Numbered from the stretch's first letter, positions 1 to 11,656 are shown. The stretch: DNA of 64,000 nucleotides from Lichina pygmaea (GCA_963422465.1 OY730170.1:62001-126000); one strand, 5' to 3'. Made by a program: numbers and translations. Notes: generated by a model from the sequence alone, not told the origin.

Positions 1-1246
1 TCGAATCTGGGTCTTGAGTCTGGCTGGAATATCTCGAATCTGGCTTGAGATGGTCTAGGATCCGGGCTGGAGATACCTCATGAAGGAGACTCTCACGTTA
101 AAGCGGAAACATGGACTTAGTCTACAGGTTAATGTTCCTTGATGGATTGGGTCCTTGCTCATGGAGCGAGCTTTCTGGCCACTGTAGCTAATGAAAAGAG
201 AGATGTTACGACTCTATATAGGGAGATAGGATCACGTGAAAGAGGTTGGTTACATGAAATGAACATGTAGACTAACTCTATCGCGAAATAGGGGGAACCC
301 TACGTATTTCTTTAGAATATGTACATACGTATTGCAGGGAAGAAGGACGATGGTGAGAGGATGGGAGGACAGAAGGGGAGGACAGGAGGCGAGGTGAGGT
401 TCAGCGCTTCAGCCGGCGCTCTTTTGCTGAATCAGCTGATAGAAGATCATCTGTGTTGTCGGTCAGGTGTATGGAGTACAGGTTGGTGCGCTGATATCAC
501 ACAATTTCCTCTGGTAGCTTCTACCCAAATATGACCGGAGGATACCTGACTCTCAAAAGTACAAGCTACTAGCAAAAACTTTGTCTCGCACCTTCCGTAC
601 AGATAGGCACGACGCCAGCACTACGTACTCGGCACATAAAGTATGTACTTGTACGTCAGTCGTGTAAGTACGTGTGAGGCTGGTGTGTAGAAATAACAGA
701 GCTTATACTAGCACCTTCTACACAGGTTTCCCGAGAGATAGCTGAGTAGCAAGAGTAGAAGTGAGCAGCAAAGCTCTGTCAGTTCTGCGCACCGACTTTT
801 GAACTGTACGTATGTGACTTGTACTTTTCATTACGTACTGGTGGCGTGGGCGGTACGGCGGGAGGTACGTACTCAATGTACAAAAATCACTGACGGGTAT
901 ACGTTACGTACCTACGTATAAGTACTTCCGTAGGGGCGCACACAACGGTACGGTACAACACCACGTGACCACCAAAGAAATCTCGTATATAACCGACAAA
1001 TGATCACCTCCATTCCAAAAGAATATCAACGCACCGAACCCTTGTCGTCACTTTACCTGAGGTGCTCCAACTTATCCTCTTGCGCCGTTCTGGCGCGGAG
1101 AGGAAGGCGAGGGGCACTGTCAGTAGGAAGGTGACCATTGAAGCTTGTGCGGAGAGCAAAATAAAAACAGCGGTGGTTTTTCGCTAGCAGCACCTTCTCT
1201 CTATGCCCCGCTCTGTTCGACTGAAGTTGGGCCTGTGGCTGTGCTG
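1..1246. other. Intergenic stretch, no gene recognised
   Basis: No convincing coding region is seen. Visible elements are a TATATAG near 214 followed by a CACGTG box at about 232, and a second CACGTG near 962 followed by TATATAA near 988. These could be promoter elements, but no plus-strand gene downstream supports that. From about 600 to 960 the DNA is rich in TACGTAC/GTACGT words, which recur at 4240-4490 and 9720-10420. Confidence 0.5.
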
Positions 1247-1490
1247 TTAGATAGTTTCCGCTGAAATGAGAGAATGAGTCAAAGGAGGGGAAGAGCGAGG
1301 GCAAGAGCGTAGTGTTGGGTACGAAAATGTTCGTGGACGACTGACCGATGAGCCTTGCATTGGCAGAGGCATCGATAATGCTTCGAGTAGCTTGATCCCG
1401 GTTGTGTTGCTGGGCCGCGTATTGAAGCTGCTGGCTGGCGGGGCTGGGGATGGCTTGTCTGTGTGTAGATCCCAACACCCTGACAAGCAT
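1247..1490 (-). CDS. Possible small hypothetical gene, two exons
   Basis: I do not recognise this gene. From an ATG at 1490 the minus strand is open and reads a Gln/Ala-rich helical stretch. A plausible intron lies at 1345-1261 (donor GTCAGT, pyrimidine-rich acceptor ending TTTCAG). Splicing it gives a protein of about 52 residues ending at 1247. Without splicing the frame stays open to 1053 (145 residues), but the second half looks like translated non-coding DNA. No domain, signal peptide or membrane segment is visible. It could equally be chance; transcript evidence would decide. Confidence 0.2.
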
Positions 1491-2034
1491 GAGATTCGTC
1501 GTCTATACCCCTACCGAGCTACGGCAAGTGCAGTGATTTATCTGCTTGGACGACAGATGATGTCCGCTGCGGTTTGTAAAAAAAACTTGACATCTTCTAC
1601 GGCACCCTCCTACTGTTACTGACCAATCATAGCACAGAAATGACTCTGATACAAATTCCCCACCCATTGTGTCAGCAGTCTCAAGACGGTATCAGTATGT
1701 TGAGCCAAAGACAAAATGATATCCCAAGGATGCCGCTGGCTTACTCGACGGTCATTGCTCCGCAATCGAAGCTTCTGGAAGCTTAACTGACTTAGGTGGA
1801 CTATGGCCCTCATCACGTCACTCGAGATAGAAGCATTAAACGGTTGTAGACTAATCCTTCCAAGGACCCCGCCATTGAAAGAGATATGGGTATCGGTGCT
1901 TATAAAGGTCTAGTGGGGAAGGATGAAGGGAGAGCGCTTGATCCGGTAGGAAAGGCCCCGACTTGTGCAATTGTTGACGGCGTGGTGGGGCAGTGTCGGG
2001 GCCACGGTAGTGCGCCCCAGCTTTAAACATGTCG
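1491..2034. other. Gene-free stretch downstream of the RING/PHD gene
   Basis: This 544-bp interval lies beyond the stop codon of the minus-strand RING/PHD gene and should hold its 3' untranslated region and terminator. I see no reading frame or repeat that I can support. Confidence 0.4.
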
Positions 2035-3959
2035 TCAATCCTTCGGACCGATCCTCAAGGCGTGTACCGCCTGGCCGACTTCTGCAACCGCCACCTTCTC
2101 CCACCGCTCCTTGGCGGCTGTATCCAGATGGTCCGTGGCTCCGACAAGGTAATAAAGTTTCCGCGACACGTTCCGGTTGATCGATGTGTAATCATCGTAC
2201 GATAGGGACCCGTTCTTGTGGAAAGGCCTCAGCGCCAGCTTGACCAGCCGTGATATGTCCGTCTTGGCCGAGGGTGACATGTCTCGCTTGGAAGCCGACC
2301 CCCTGGAACGCGGGGACATTGAGCGGCCGTCCTTCGACCTGGCTGTCGATTCGGAAGAGCGCCGTTCCTCGCCGCTCCCGGTGCCTCGGCGAGGGACGGA
2401 ATGTGGCTTGGACGGGTTCGGCCCACGTGTCGGAGACGTGCTCGGGGCCGGGTACACCGGCTCGACGGTCGAGCGTAGCAGCAGAGGTGATCCGGGGCGA
2501 GACGACTGCGGGGAGAGGCCCGCGTTCGGCGGCGGTCTCGGGGACGAAGCCGGTGAGGACGAGGCTTGGCGGGATCCGTGGCCGTCGACGGATGTCGACG
2601 TTGCTGCCAGCGTACCCTGTGGTCTACCGTTCACCTCGGCCGGGCTCGCAATCTCGACCTCTGTGAGAAGTGACCGTAGGAAGCTGGGCGCCCGTCTGTT
2701 GCCGTCGGTCCTGCCGTTGACGCCGCCGGCCACGCCCAATCGAGGCGACCTCCTCGAACCGGTCGTGGAGGCAGGTGTTTGGTCGCCCGAGGGGTCAAGT
2801 TCCTGGGCTCTCCTGGTCATTGGTCTCTTGAACTTCCTCCCCGCTTCGTCGTCCGCCTGTGGCTCGTTGGGCGAGCCGCTCGGCGACTTTCTCTTTCGAC
2901 CGCCGGTGGCCGTGCGGCGATCGAGGTCGCGGGCTACTTCGAGGTCCTTCCAAGCTTGCTGCTCCTCACGTGTCTCGGGGGTGGAAAGCAGGATCGGTTT
3001 GGATTCTCGGAAGCGGCTGGCGCTGCCGCCTTGTCTCTGAGCGACCTCGAAGCGCCTCTGCCACTCACGAAACTCGCGCTGGTGTCGTGCGTAGCGTTGT
3101 AGCGAGCGCGGGTGGCTTGTCGACGGCACTTCTACGGCCTCTGGATGATCGAGCTCGAAACTCAGCCGGTCCCACACAACCTGCCAAGCTTCCGCCCAGG
3201 CCGAGTTGCGATCTCGGATGCGCGGGGGACGCTGGCCTCGGCCGAAGCGCCTCGACGGGTTCTCCGGCAACGCATACGGGGGACGCCCCCTCCGATATGT
3301 ATCGGCCGTGGAATCCGCCGCGGGTCTCGACAAGACGTTGATTTCGGAGAGACTGCAGATGTCGCACAACCAATCCTCATACATTACGGGATCGGGTGCG
3401 TCCACACAGTAGGTATGGAAAGATTGCTCGCATGAGCCACAAACACGCAGCTCCGCTTGGTCGCCGATGCCATGGCATTGGCTGCACTGCAACAGATCCT
3501 CGTCGTACTCAGACTCGACCTCTTCATTTTCCAGCGCCGCGGGGAATTCGGATGGGTCGACATCCGCAGCTTGCACGCGGTTCGCCACTTCGTACGATGA
3601 ACTCAATGAGCCTAGGTACCGTGGTAGTTAGCTCTGGGTTTCAAAGCACCTCAGTGCGCCAGCCTACCTCCGATCTTTTCGTACAGCTCCACATGGTTGA
3701 AGCTCGTCCGACAAATGGGACAGCTGTTGGCCCGCTCCACCCAAGGGGCCAGGCAATCGTTGTGCAGATGATGCTTGCAAGGTATCAGACACGCGATCAA
3801 CCGAAGCGGCTTGTCCGAGTTACGGTTCGAAGAAGAAGAAGACGGTGACTTGAGCCCCGCCACACTATCGTCCGATCCAGACTCAGCGACGGGGAGGGCA
3901 GCCAGAGCATCGGTGGACAACTCCAAGTCGGTCAAGCAGACGATGCATTGTTCGGCCAT
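2035..3959 (-). CDS. RING-H2 and PHD finger protein (PHRF1-type)
   Basis: Spliced nuclear protein of about 622 residues. Exon 1 is 3959-3668 and exon 2 is 3611-2035. The 56-nt intron 3667-3612 has donor GTAGGC, branch GCTAAC and acceptor CTAG, and splicing keeps the frame. An ATG 13 codons upstream (3998) is also in frame; 3959 is chosen because it lies directly before the RING. The RING-H2 has ligands C5, C8, C61, H63, H66, C69, C80 and C83, with an unusual Ser-rich insert of about 50 residues after the first pair. The PHD finger is C4HC3: C140, C143, C155, C158, H163, C166, C180, C183. A long Ser/Arg/Pro-rich linker follows. The last 75 or so residues are helical and resemble the Pol II CTD-binding (SRI-like) end of PHRF1 proteins. 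Family knowledge suggests an E3 ubiquitin ligase or chromatin reader linked to transcribing Pol II; that role is inferred. S. pombe has a protein of the same architecture. Confidence 0.9.
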
Positions 3960-4258
3960 GGCGAAAGGGCACAGGACGCCTAAAAAGCCGTTGGGCAATG
4001 CCGATGCGGCTTGACGGAGGGCGCAGTTCCAACCGTGGTTGCGATAGGAACAGGTGGGAGGAGAGGAGGGGATTTCAGATAGAAGATCGGCTTTTTATAT
4101 TACGGTCTTGTTATTACGGCACCATAATCTGTTGGCACGACCCTACAACTTATGTTAGCACGACCTCCACCCTAGTGTTGTTAGAATGACACCCTACATA
4201 CGGACCGTATTTTAGCGCTCTTTTAGTGTTATTATCGACACACCTTGTACAGTACGTA

Positions 4259-4436
4259 CAGTGTCACGACATAAGTCTGCGTACACCAGTACAAGCCGCC
4301 AGCTGCTACCTTCATAAGTAATACGACTAGATTGAGAATTTACACCAGTAGTAAAAAGCAGCTATGTATTGATTCTCCAGAGCAGCCCGAGGTAGATTTT
4401 GTATGGAGGTGTACGCAGACTTTTGTCGTGCCACTG
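4259..4436 (+). mobile_element. MITE copy 1, Tc1/mariner-type, 178 bp
   Basis: Short non-autonomous element flanked by TA at 4257-4258 and 4437-4438. It starts CAGTGTCACGACATAAG and ends with the near-inverse, giving terminal inverted repeats of about 28 bp. The CAGTG ends and TA flanks are those of the Tc1/mariner superfamily. It has no coding capacity. The reverse complement of copy 2 (4493-4665) aligns with it along most of its length. Confidence 0.75.
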
Positions 4437-4492
4437 TAACGTACAGCTGTACCTTACGTACTCCGTACATACGTACTGCCTGTGCCAACTTA

Positions 4493-4665
4493 CAGTGGCC
4501 CGACACAAGTCTGCGTACACCTTCATACATAATCTACCTTGGGTCAGTCTGGAGGATCAATGTATCGTCACTTGCTGCTGTTGCTGTAACTCTGATTCTG
4601 TCGCATTACTTAAGACAGCAGCAATTGGGTTGTACCAGTGTACGCAGACTTGTGTCATGACACTG
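4493..4665 (-). mobile_element. MITE copy 2, inverted relative to copy 1, 173 bp
   Basis: TA flanks lie at 4491-4492 and 4666-4667. The reverse complement starts CAGTGTCATGACACAAG and matches copy 1 over both termini and much of the interior; the termini differ at only a few bases, mostly transitions. The two copies are 56 bp apart in opposite orientation, so the outermost ends (4259 and 4665) also form an inverted-repeat pair of about 40 bp. The pair could therefore move or fold as one unit. Confidence 0.75.
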
Positions 4666-4684
4666 TAGATAGTAAAAAGTGAAT

Positions 4685-5060
4685 ACAGGAACTTGGTAGG
4701 CTCTCCTTTCATGCTGGCCTCCACAGGCACCACAAGCAGCTTTGTTCTTGCAGAAGCAGGCTTGGTGCCCATAGCCAAAGCACCTAAAATATTGTGCAAT
4801 AACTGTGTCTGCCAGAAAAAGTTCTACTTCATACATTCTGTGTCCTAGTAAGTACTAGCCCACTCTCAATCAAAAGATTAGCTTGTTCACTCAGGGGTAG
4901 CAAGGTCCAGATAGAGAAAGGTGACTGGCTTCTTTTGGACTATAGTCTTCTTAGACTAGTAGGCTCTCAGAATAGTGATTTGCTTACTCAGAGATGGATT
5001 GCTGTTCTGGATTGTCTGGCAGGTTTTCTCCAGGTCTAAACTAGTCAGGTACATTGATCA
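4685..5060 (-). pseudogene. Fragment of a LINE ORF1 (gag-like, CCHC knuckle)
   Basis: The minus strand encodes a piece with the order typical of Tad1-like LINE ORF1 proteins. A stretch ending in LDLATPE resembles the RRM-like part, followed about 40 residues later by Cys/His knuckles (CFGYGHQACFC, then CGACGGQHE at about 4770-4700). The frame changes at least once between these parts, and both ends fade out. It lies just beyond the 3' end of the Sec7-PH gene, in the same orientation. It is too short to tell whether it belongs to the same LINE family as 32253-33923. Confidence 0.55.
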
Positions 5061-5223
5061 GTCTTCACATTATGTTCTTCTAGTCTAGTAGAAGTCTTCT
5101 TTTCTTACTTAACTACATCTAATTATACTGCAACTTGTTGGCACAAGAATTACACTTCACTGGAGTTTGTTGGTCAGAGTGGTAGTATTTTTTCCCAAAT
5201 TTGCAGAATATAACTTAGTAATT

Positions 5224-8200
5224 TTAATACTCTAAGTCTTCTGGAGCTGACTGATATTCTTCATCTGTTGTTAATGCTGCTGAGTGTTGATAGTCCGTCT
5301 TCTTGTGTGGACTTGATTGATAGCTGATAAAGCTATCTTCAACTGGAGAGTCAGTTGAGAGAACATGCTTGCCTGTCTCAGACAAATCTGATGGACTTTC
5401 TCTGGGCAGTGTTGTCAGAAGGTTCAGTCCACTCCAACCCAGTTCACTAAGGTCAAGCATCAAGCTTTCAGGTTGTGGACTTGACATAGTGCTTCTGGTG
5501 GTAGTGGTGTCTACACTTCTGGTTGAGTCTTGGCCTGCTGAGGTCAGTTGTGTGGAGATTATAGTCAAGGGCTCGACACCGTGCTGTGAGGTACTGCTTC
5601 CATCAGCTCGTGCACATTCTTCTTTCACTGGCTTGCGCTGTCGAAGATGATCCGCCGGAGTGATAGTCTGCCACTCAGACCCAAACGTCACCACGGAGGC
5701 CTTCTTGCCATGCAATGTAAAGCTACCTGTACCACGTGTCAATCTCTCGGCCTCGGTGCCAGTCACGCTGTCCTCGCTGAGAACAGCACTGGATGACAAA
5801 TCATGACCTTTTCTATGTCGGTGATGAGGGCTGATGTGACTCTCTCGAAGGCTGCGGTGAAGGCTCCGCCTAACCTTCACCTGTTCGTTGCCCTCGCCAT
5901 CCGACAGAGGGTATCCTGTCTGATCCATAGCTTCGTCCGGCCGAAGTGCCGACTCAGACTGTCGTGCCTCTATCATCGAGCCGGACGCTGGAAGCAGACC
6001 GGCTCTCGTGAGCAGCTCAACCTCGGCATCATCACTGCTTGATGCATTCACGGCGCGCTTGGCGCTGCTAGCCGGACTGCTTTGTGTCGATAGAGCTGTC
6101 ATGTTACTGAGTTGGGGCTGCCCTGTCGAACTGGCGGGCCTGGAGCCGACAACATCGTGCGCCTGTTCGGGACGACCGAGCCGATCGGAAGGGAAGACGA
6201 CAACCTGCTGTGTTTCCCAAGAAGTGTCGAGAGGTGCAGAACCGGAAAGTCTCAAGGCATTAGCCATTCCGTCGACCGGGTCGTCCGGAGAGAGCGACAC
6301 AGCCACAGACGGGGGAGATTGATGTCCCCATTGATCCGGCATGATGTTTGCCCGCTCCTCGTCCCGGCCCACGGCCTGGGTCAGATCAAGGAGCGAGCTG
6401 CCCTTGGAAGGCTGGTGCGGCTCGACCGCGTCGGCTGAGTCGCCCAAGTCAACGCCCTCGTCTCGCAGGTCGAGCAGCAAGATATCCCTGTGGCACTTGA
6501 GCCGCCACATCTCCATCCGTATCCACTTGAGCTTGGCCGCCATCCGTCCAGCCGCCAGGATGGTCTGCTCTCTCGTCTTGGCCTGGATCGGAGCCAGAAC
6601 CTGCAGATGTCTGGCGTTCCGCAGCTGATGGTCGAGGTGCTTGTGCGCAGTGACAAGTCTCTCGTTCGCCTCTTGGATCCTCTTGCTCATGATCTGACGT
6701 CGTGCGAGGATGATGTCCCGGGTGACGTACCCGGTGATACCATCCATGATCTGCGAGTCCTCGGCGGACGGCACGGTCGAGGCGTGCGAGTTGTTGGTGC
6801 CCGTCCTCCTCGTCGATCCGGCGTTGGGCGCGGTTCCGCTCAGCGGCACCGTCGCCCTCATCCGTACGCCTGCGGTGCGGAAGGTGGCCGCGTAGTTCAG
6901 TTTGGCTAGCCAGTCGTTCACCTCATGCTCGTTGTCCGCCAACAGGGTCTCCTCGAACCCCCCGTGACGGACGAACATGAAGGCGTTTTTGTGCTTCCTG
7001 TAGCTCGAGTCCAGCAGGGCGACGGCATCATCGGTCGACATCATGGCGTCCGGCTTGAAGGCCTCCAAGGGCGGCTGGAAAACGACCGGACTACCCGAGC
7101 GGCTCGTTCGCTGATGTGCGTCCTGCTGCTGCAGTAGGCTCTTGATCCAGATCACGTTCCGGAAGAAGTACAGCTGGGAGCCGGTGAGCACGGCGCCCCA
7201 CTCCTGCCACGGAGACCTCGTCTTCTTCTTCTTCAGGTCCTTCCGCCACAGTACCCCTACCTTGGTGATGCGAATGTCGACGACACCCGGGTGCGCGTCG
7301 TCCGGGTTTGAGATGGTCACCGCCGACCTGAACGCGTCCGGTCTCGATCGAGCCGAGACAATCTGAAGCACGCCCCAACGGAAGAAGGTCCGCTGCAGGT
7401 GGCGTAGGTCGAGAGACTTCGCCGTGCCCAGGTAGCTGTACGGGTCTTGCTGGATCATGACGTCCTTCAAGCTCGGCCTCAGAAACTCGAGTCTGTTGTC
7501 GATGATCACCGTGTACGGGTCTATGGGCTCCTTGGGCGCCTTCCTCGCGGCCTCGGAAGCGGCTCGCGGAAACTTGGACTTGCGGCCTTTGTTCTGCAGA
7601 GCCCTTCCGCTACCGACGTCGAGGTCGTCCTCGACGTGGATGAAAGGGGTGTAACAGGTGTTGTCATAAAAACACGCCAGGATATCCTCCGAGACGCCGT
7701 CGCCGTACTCGTGCGTGTTCTTGATGTAGTCGTGCTTCTGCATCTTGTGCTTGTTACTCTTGTTGAACGCATCGGTCTGCAGGATCAGCAACGAGAAGGC
7801 GATGAAGTATGCCTGATCTAGTAAGTGTTAGTGCGCTGAGATGAAAAAGACCATTGCCGGGTCCAGCGCCCCGGGGCCAAAGGAAGAAAAAGAGGTCAGG
7901 GGAAGAACTGACCTGGCGAACTGAATATGCCTGGGTTGCACTCGTGATAGCGTTCGGCAAACTTCTGCAGTACCCTGTCGATATGCTGGGTTTCCTTGGG
8001 CAATTCGACCCTCATGAGCAGCTTCCTGATGGCCATGTCGATCGGGTCCTCGAAGAAGGCGAAGGAACGCAAGTAGCGGCGCAAGACGGCGTGAGAGAAG
8101 TCGTCGTCAGACCTGGCCAGGATGCCGGCCACGGCGCCACGGTTGACAGCCTGCTGCAGGCGAGCCAGATACTTGGCCGGCGCCTCGTCGGTCTCGCGTT

Positions 8201-9623
8201 CCGGCACGACAACCGACTCCCGCACCAGGCTGAACGAGTTTGGCTTGGACGTGTTGCTCGACGGCGTCACAGGCGAGCCGTGTCGAGGGAAGGGCGAGTC
8301 GAAGCTGGGCCTCAGGCGGCTCGAGAGGCTGAACATGCCTCCCAGGCTGCTTCGGCCCGTCGTTGCCGTCGACGACCTCCCGGACAGCAGCGAGGGGGTC
8401 GAGCGACGCATCTCATCGTTCAACGAGGCCATGGTCGGAGACCTTCCGCGCGACCCGAGCCCGGTTGGCGGTGATAGGGTCGGAGTGGACTTGGTGGAGC
8501 GGGCCGAGTTGGTACTCTGCTGGCGCAGTATAAGGCTCTCTCGCCGAGCGAAGCGCTTGCGTGGCTCGCTGTCTGTCGCTGCCGCAGCCGCGGCGGCGGC
8601 CTTATCCGCCTGGGAGTCTCGAGTCGAGACGACGCCGGCCGTGGCTCTCCCGTTGCGCGATTGCTCCCGGACAGCGTCCGAGGGGCCGGTGCTGCGAGCA
8701 GCCGAACAGGAGGGCCTGGCGTTCTGCGCCGTCGACTTGGCCTGCTTGCTGGGATCTGTGGTTGCTTGGCTCTGAACCAAGGGGGAGCGCTTCCTCCGCC
8801 GGGGCAGCCTAAACACGGTCGTCGTCGTCGTCGACACGGTCTGGGTCGTCGTTGTCGTGCTGAACGCGATCCGGTCCGCCGAGCTACCGTCCGAGCGCGA
8901 TGACTCCGACAAGCGGCTCACCGGCAACCCGAGCGAAGAGCCCGAGTTGTCGCCATAGGCAGGGGGAGGCGGCGGAAAGGTGTATGGGGTCGCGCTTGGC
9001 TGGCCGGGCGGTTGCCGCTGCGACCGCGAGCTGGCCTGCCCCACGTCGAACAGGATCCGTTTGGCCGAGGCCGAGTCGGGGCCAGCGACGCGGCGCGACC
9101 CCGGGCGGCCGTCGTCTGCGCCTTCGGCGGACGCCGGCTGCGCGAGCTTCGGTGCCGTCGGCGTTGGCGTCGTCACCTTCGCTTCCTTCTGCGTATCGAA
9201 AGTCGGAGACGTGGTTATGATGGGGGGAGCTATGGATTGCGACAGTCAAAGTCAGCCATGTCCTTCACCGAAAACAGCTTCGGCGACTACTAATGGCATT
9301 ATACCTGGCTGCAAGGGCATCGCGTTCGACTTGCTGTCGCCGGCGGCATCATCCTTTGCCCTCGCCGACAGCTGCGTGTCGGACGCGAATCTGAAGCGAG
9401 CCAGGCCTAGAAATCCATGAGACCGCCCCGACGCGCTCGGTGGTCGCAGGTGGTCGATGTCGCCAGGGCCCGCATCAGTTGATGTCGTGCATCGCGTATC
9501 TGCAGGTCGATCGGGCTCGGCAGCGAGTTCATCGACGAGTCGACCGTCGTAGGCTACCGAGCTGTGACGTCGGATATTGACCTCGCTCTTGCGATTGCGA
9601 CGCAACAAGGCTGGGAAAGGCAT
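5224..9623 (-). CDS. Sec7-PH Arf GTPase exchange factor (Syt1/Sec73-like)
   Basis: Three exons: 9623-9305, 9229-7913 and 7817-5224, total 1409 residues. The introns are 9304-9230 (75 nt, donor GTATAA, branch CTGAC, acceptor ATAG) and 7912-7818 (95 nt, donor GTCAGT, branch CACTAAC, acceptor CTAG). Both are phase 1 and keep the frame. The Sec7 domain spans about residues 456-605 and is split by intron 2. Its signature LPKETQHIDR carries the catalytic Glu (about E519), and DQAYFIAFSLLIL follows the splice. A PH domain is at about 726-860, then an Arg/Lys-rich helical coiled coil at about 917-995. The N-terminal 450 and C-terminal 400 residues are low-complexity and Ser/Thr/Pro-rich. By family it swaps GDP for GTP on Arf proteins at Golgi or endosomal membranes, with PH binding phosphoinositides. 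Yeast Syt1 and fission yeast Sec73 share this order. The start is the first ATG in exon 1 and is less certain than the rest. The last 140 or so codons are more AT-rich than the remainder. Confidence 0.92.
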
Positions 9624-10270
9624 GTCGAGAGCATGTCTTCACGAATATCAGCACGCGCTCGGGTTTGCAGCAAGGTCATCCGCAGTGGCGGCATCCGTTC
9701 TTCCCACAAATTCTGGTGGTACGTACAGTACGTAGCATACACGCCATTCCACAGGCAGCAATTTAACGGAGTATTGACTGAAGTCAGCTTAGAATGTAGA
9801 GTCATAAGTAATGAGGCTCTTCACCGCAACTCTGCTGGTACCTCCGCACTCGTAGATTGATTTGACATCGTTCGTTGGAGTACTCCGTACCCATGTCCCC
9901 AGATGACACATATGTACTATCGTACTAAGCAGATCTACTAAGGCCGCGGTACTCCATACATACGTACGAGGTACCAATACGTACGATGTTTGTCTGCGTG
10001 AACACACTTCTGAAACCGACAGATACACAACAAGTCCTGTAACTTCTGCAATCTAAACCATCGGCATGAGATGTTGCTGTCACTCATATGATACGTACTG
10101 GCTCGGGCTCTCTGTGTAACAGAACGATATCTTATACCAGTGTATTGGATACACTCCAAAGTGTAGTACCCTTTCGTACTCAGTACTTCCTAACATACGT
10201 ATGTACCGCTACGAATGTAGGTATGTACACTCGTACATACCTACCTAAATTGAGTATCCACGTACCCTCC

Positions 10271-10286
10271 TACGGAGTACTCCGTA
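10271..10286. repeat. 16-bp perfect palindrome TACGGAGTACTCCGTA
   Basis: Perfect inverted repeat, the clearest of many partial copies of the same word around 9950-10300, where ACTCCGTAC and TACGTAC recur in both directions. Similar words occur at 600-960 and 4440-4480. Function is unknown; it may be a dispersed intergenic palindrome or MITE debris. Confidence 0.6.
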
Positions 10287-10864
10287 CATTCCGTACTCAT
10301 GCACACACTTGCGATCCCGAAGTTGGGGCTTGACCCAGAGGTGGCTTGGGCGCTAACGTAGGGCTGTCCGAAGACAGGAGTCTCTGCTAACTACTTCCGT
10401 ACTGTACAGTAATTCCTGCACAATGTGATAGACGGAGTAGTGTCACAACTGTGAGAGGCAGCTACAGCATTTGTACACAATCTATTGAACCTTGTTTTTT
10501 CCAGACTTTTGAGAGCCATCGTCTATCTCACTTTTCGCCATCTCCGCACAGATGTTGGCTGGAGTTAGATGAGCAGAGGCGGCTTAGTCAGTGGAAATGG
10601 CTTACGGTAGTCAGTCAGTTAGTCAGGCTCATATAGGCCCCGAGTTCTCAGAGGCTTCAATGAGCAGCTTTCACGTCCCCCAACACCAGGCCACATTTGA
10701 ATCTACGCATCTAGTGCATGACAAGTGCACTGTAACTCAATCTCCACTTGATTCAAGTATCTGGCAGGAGCACCACAACAGTGGATACACTAATCTACGA
10801 GCGTGTGTCACACGCAGCCAGTCGTGAGCTCAGCTACGGAGCGCTGAGCCAAAAGCTTGCTACT

Positions 10865-10886
10865 GTGTTGGGCACTAGCCCAACAC
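10865..10886. repeat. Perfect 9-bp hairpin with ACTA loop
   Basis: GTGTTGGGC, then ACTA, then GCCCAACAC. The stem is perfect. It stands alone with no T-run after it, so I would not call it a terminator. It might mark the end of an old mobile element. Confidence 0.45.
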
Positions 10887-11656
10887 CTCGCCACTTGCAT
10901 ATATAGGTGCGCGATGCTTCGTCAGCCGACATACTCGGCTAGGCGCCCAGTCGCTGACGAGCTCCCTACAGCGTGGTTGAGAACCTCAAGATGTCAGCCG
11001 GAGTAGTGATAGTCTAGCACTGCAGTACCACTATAAATACTGGTAGTGTGAGCAGCTTGCTACAGAAAGAATAAGCTCCCAGCAAAGACGAAGATGCTGA
11101 TAACGTACAGTACCGTAGTTGATGAATCTCACTGAAACACTAGTCAAGTGCAAAGAAAGCAAGTGGTAAGTCTCCGCAGAATGACGATAACTGGGATTTT
11201 CTTCGCAGAGTGAGGCCTGATGTGCCTACAGTGGTCTTTTGATCTACAGAAGAGTGGTCGGAGCTGCTCTCTACTGCTACGCTCTGACATTACTTGACGT
11301 TGTAGATATAATATTGTCCTGATCTTTCGTCGACACAAGGACGGCGAACAGTGTGTTGGAAGTTCAACATCTGCCAGTAACTATCTTACAGTACGTACCA
11401 TACTGTACAGTACTTCTGTAGAGTGGCAGTATTTTCTGTCTGCCAGGGTATCTTATAGTACTGTACTCTGTACAGTAGCACCACATCGTATGGCAAGCTT
11501 GGTGAAGTCCGAATGATGCAGGCTCCAAGTACTGCGCACTTGAAGCCTGAGTACAAGGGACCATACCGGTATCGTAGGATTTCTTGGCAAGAGTGAAAGT
11601 ACAGCAGACAATAGCTGACACTCCGACAAAACTCCGAGCAAAATTTTTTTCAGCAC

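Larger units (their letters stand above)
9624..11656. other. Gene-poor intergenic stretch with GTAC palindromes
   Basis: About 2 kb upstream of the Sec7-PH gene with no supported coding region. From 9720 to 10420 it is crowded with GTAC-containing words. It must hold the Sec7-PH promoter near 9624-10000, but I cannot point to a clear TATA box. From 10430 to 11656 I see only short chance reading frames and one hairpin (10865-10886). Confidence 0.45.

Noticed and set aside
2216-3040. 274-residue open frame on the plus strand
   Set aside because: It is the complement of the RING/PHD exon 2; composition is that of a GC-rich shadow frame and no domain appears.
4606-4836. Host zinc-finger gene
   Set aside because: The Cys/His pattern and neighbouring residues fit LINE ORF1 knuckles better, and the frame is broken just upstream.
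7854-8775. Two plus-strand open frames of 206 and 217 residues
   Set aside because: Shadow frames opposite the well-supported Sec7-PH exons, crossing an intron with no protein-like pattern.
10865-10886. Hairpin as an intrinsic terminator or Helitron end
   Set aside because: No T-run follows, no CTRR end stands at the expected distance, and no Rep/helicase remnant is nearby.
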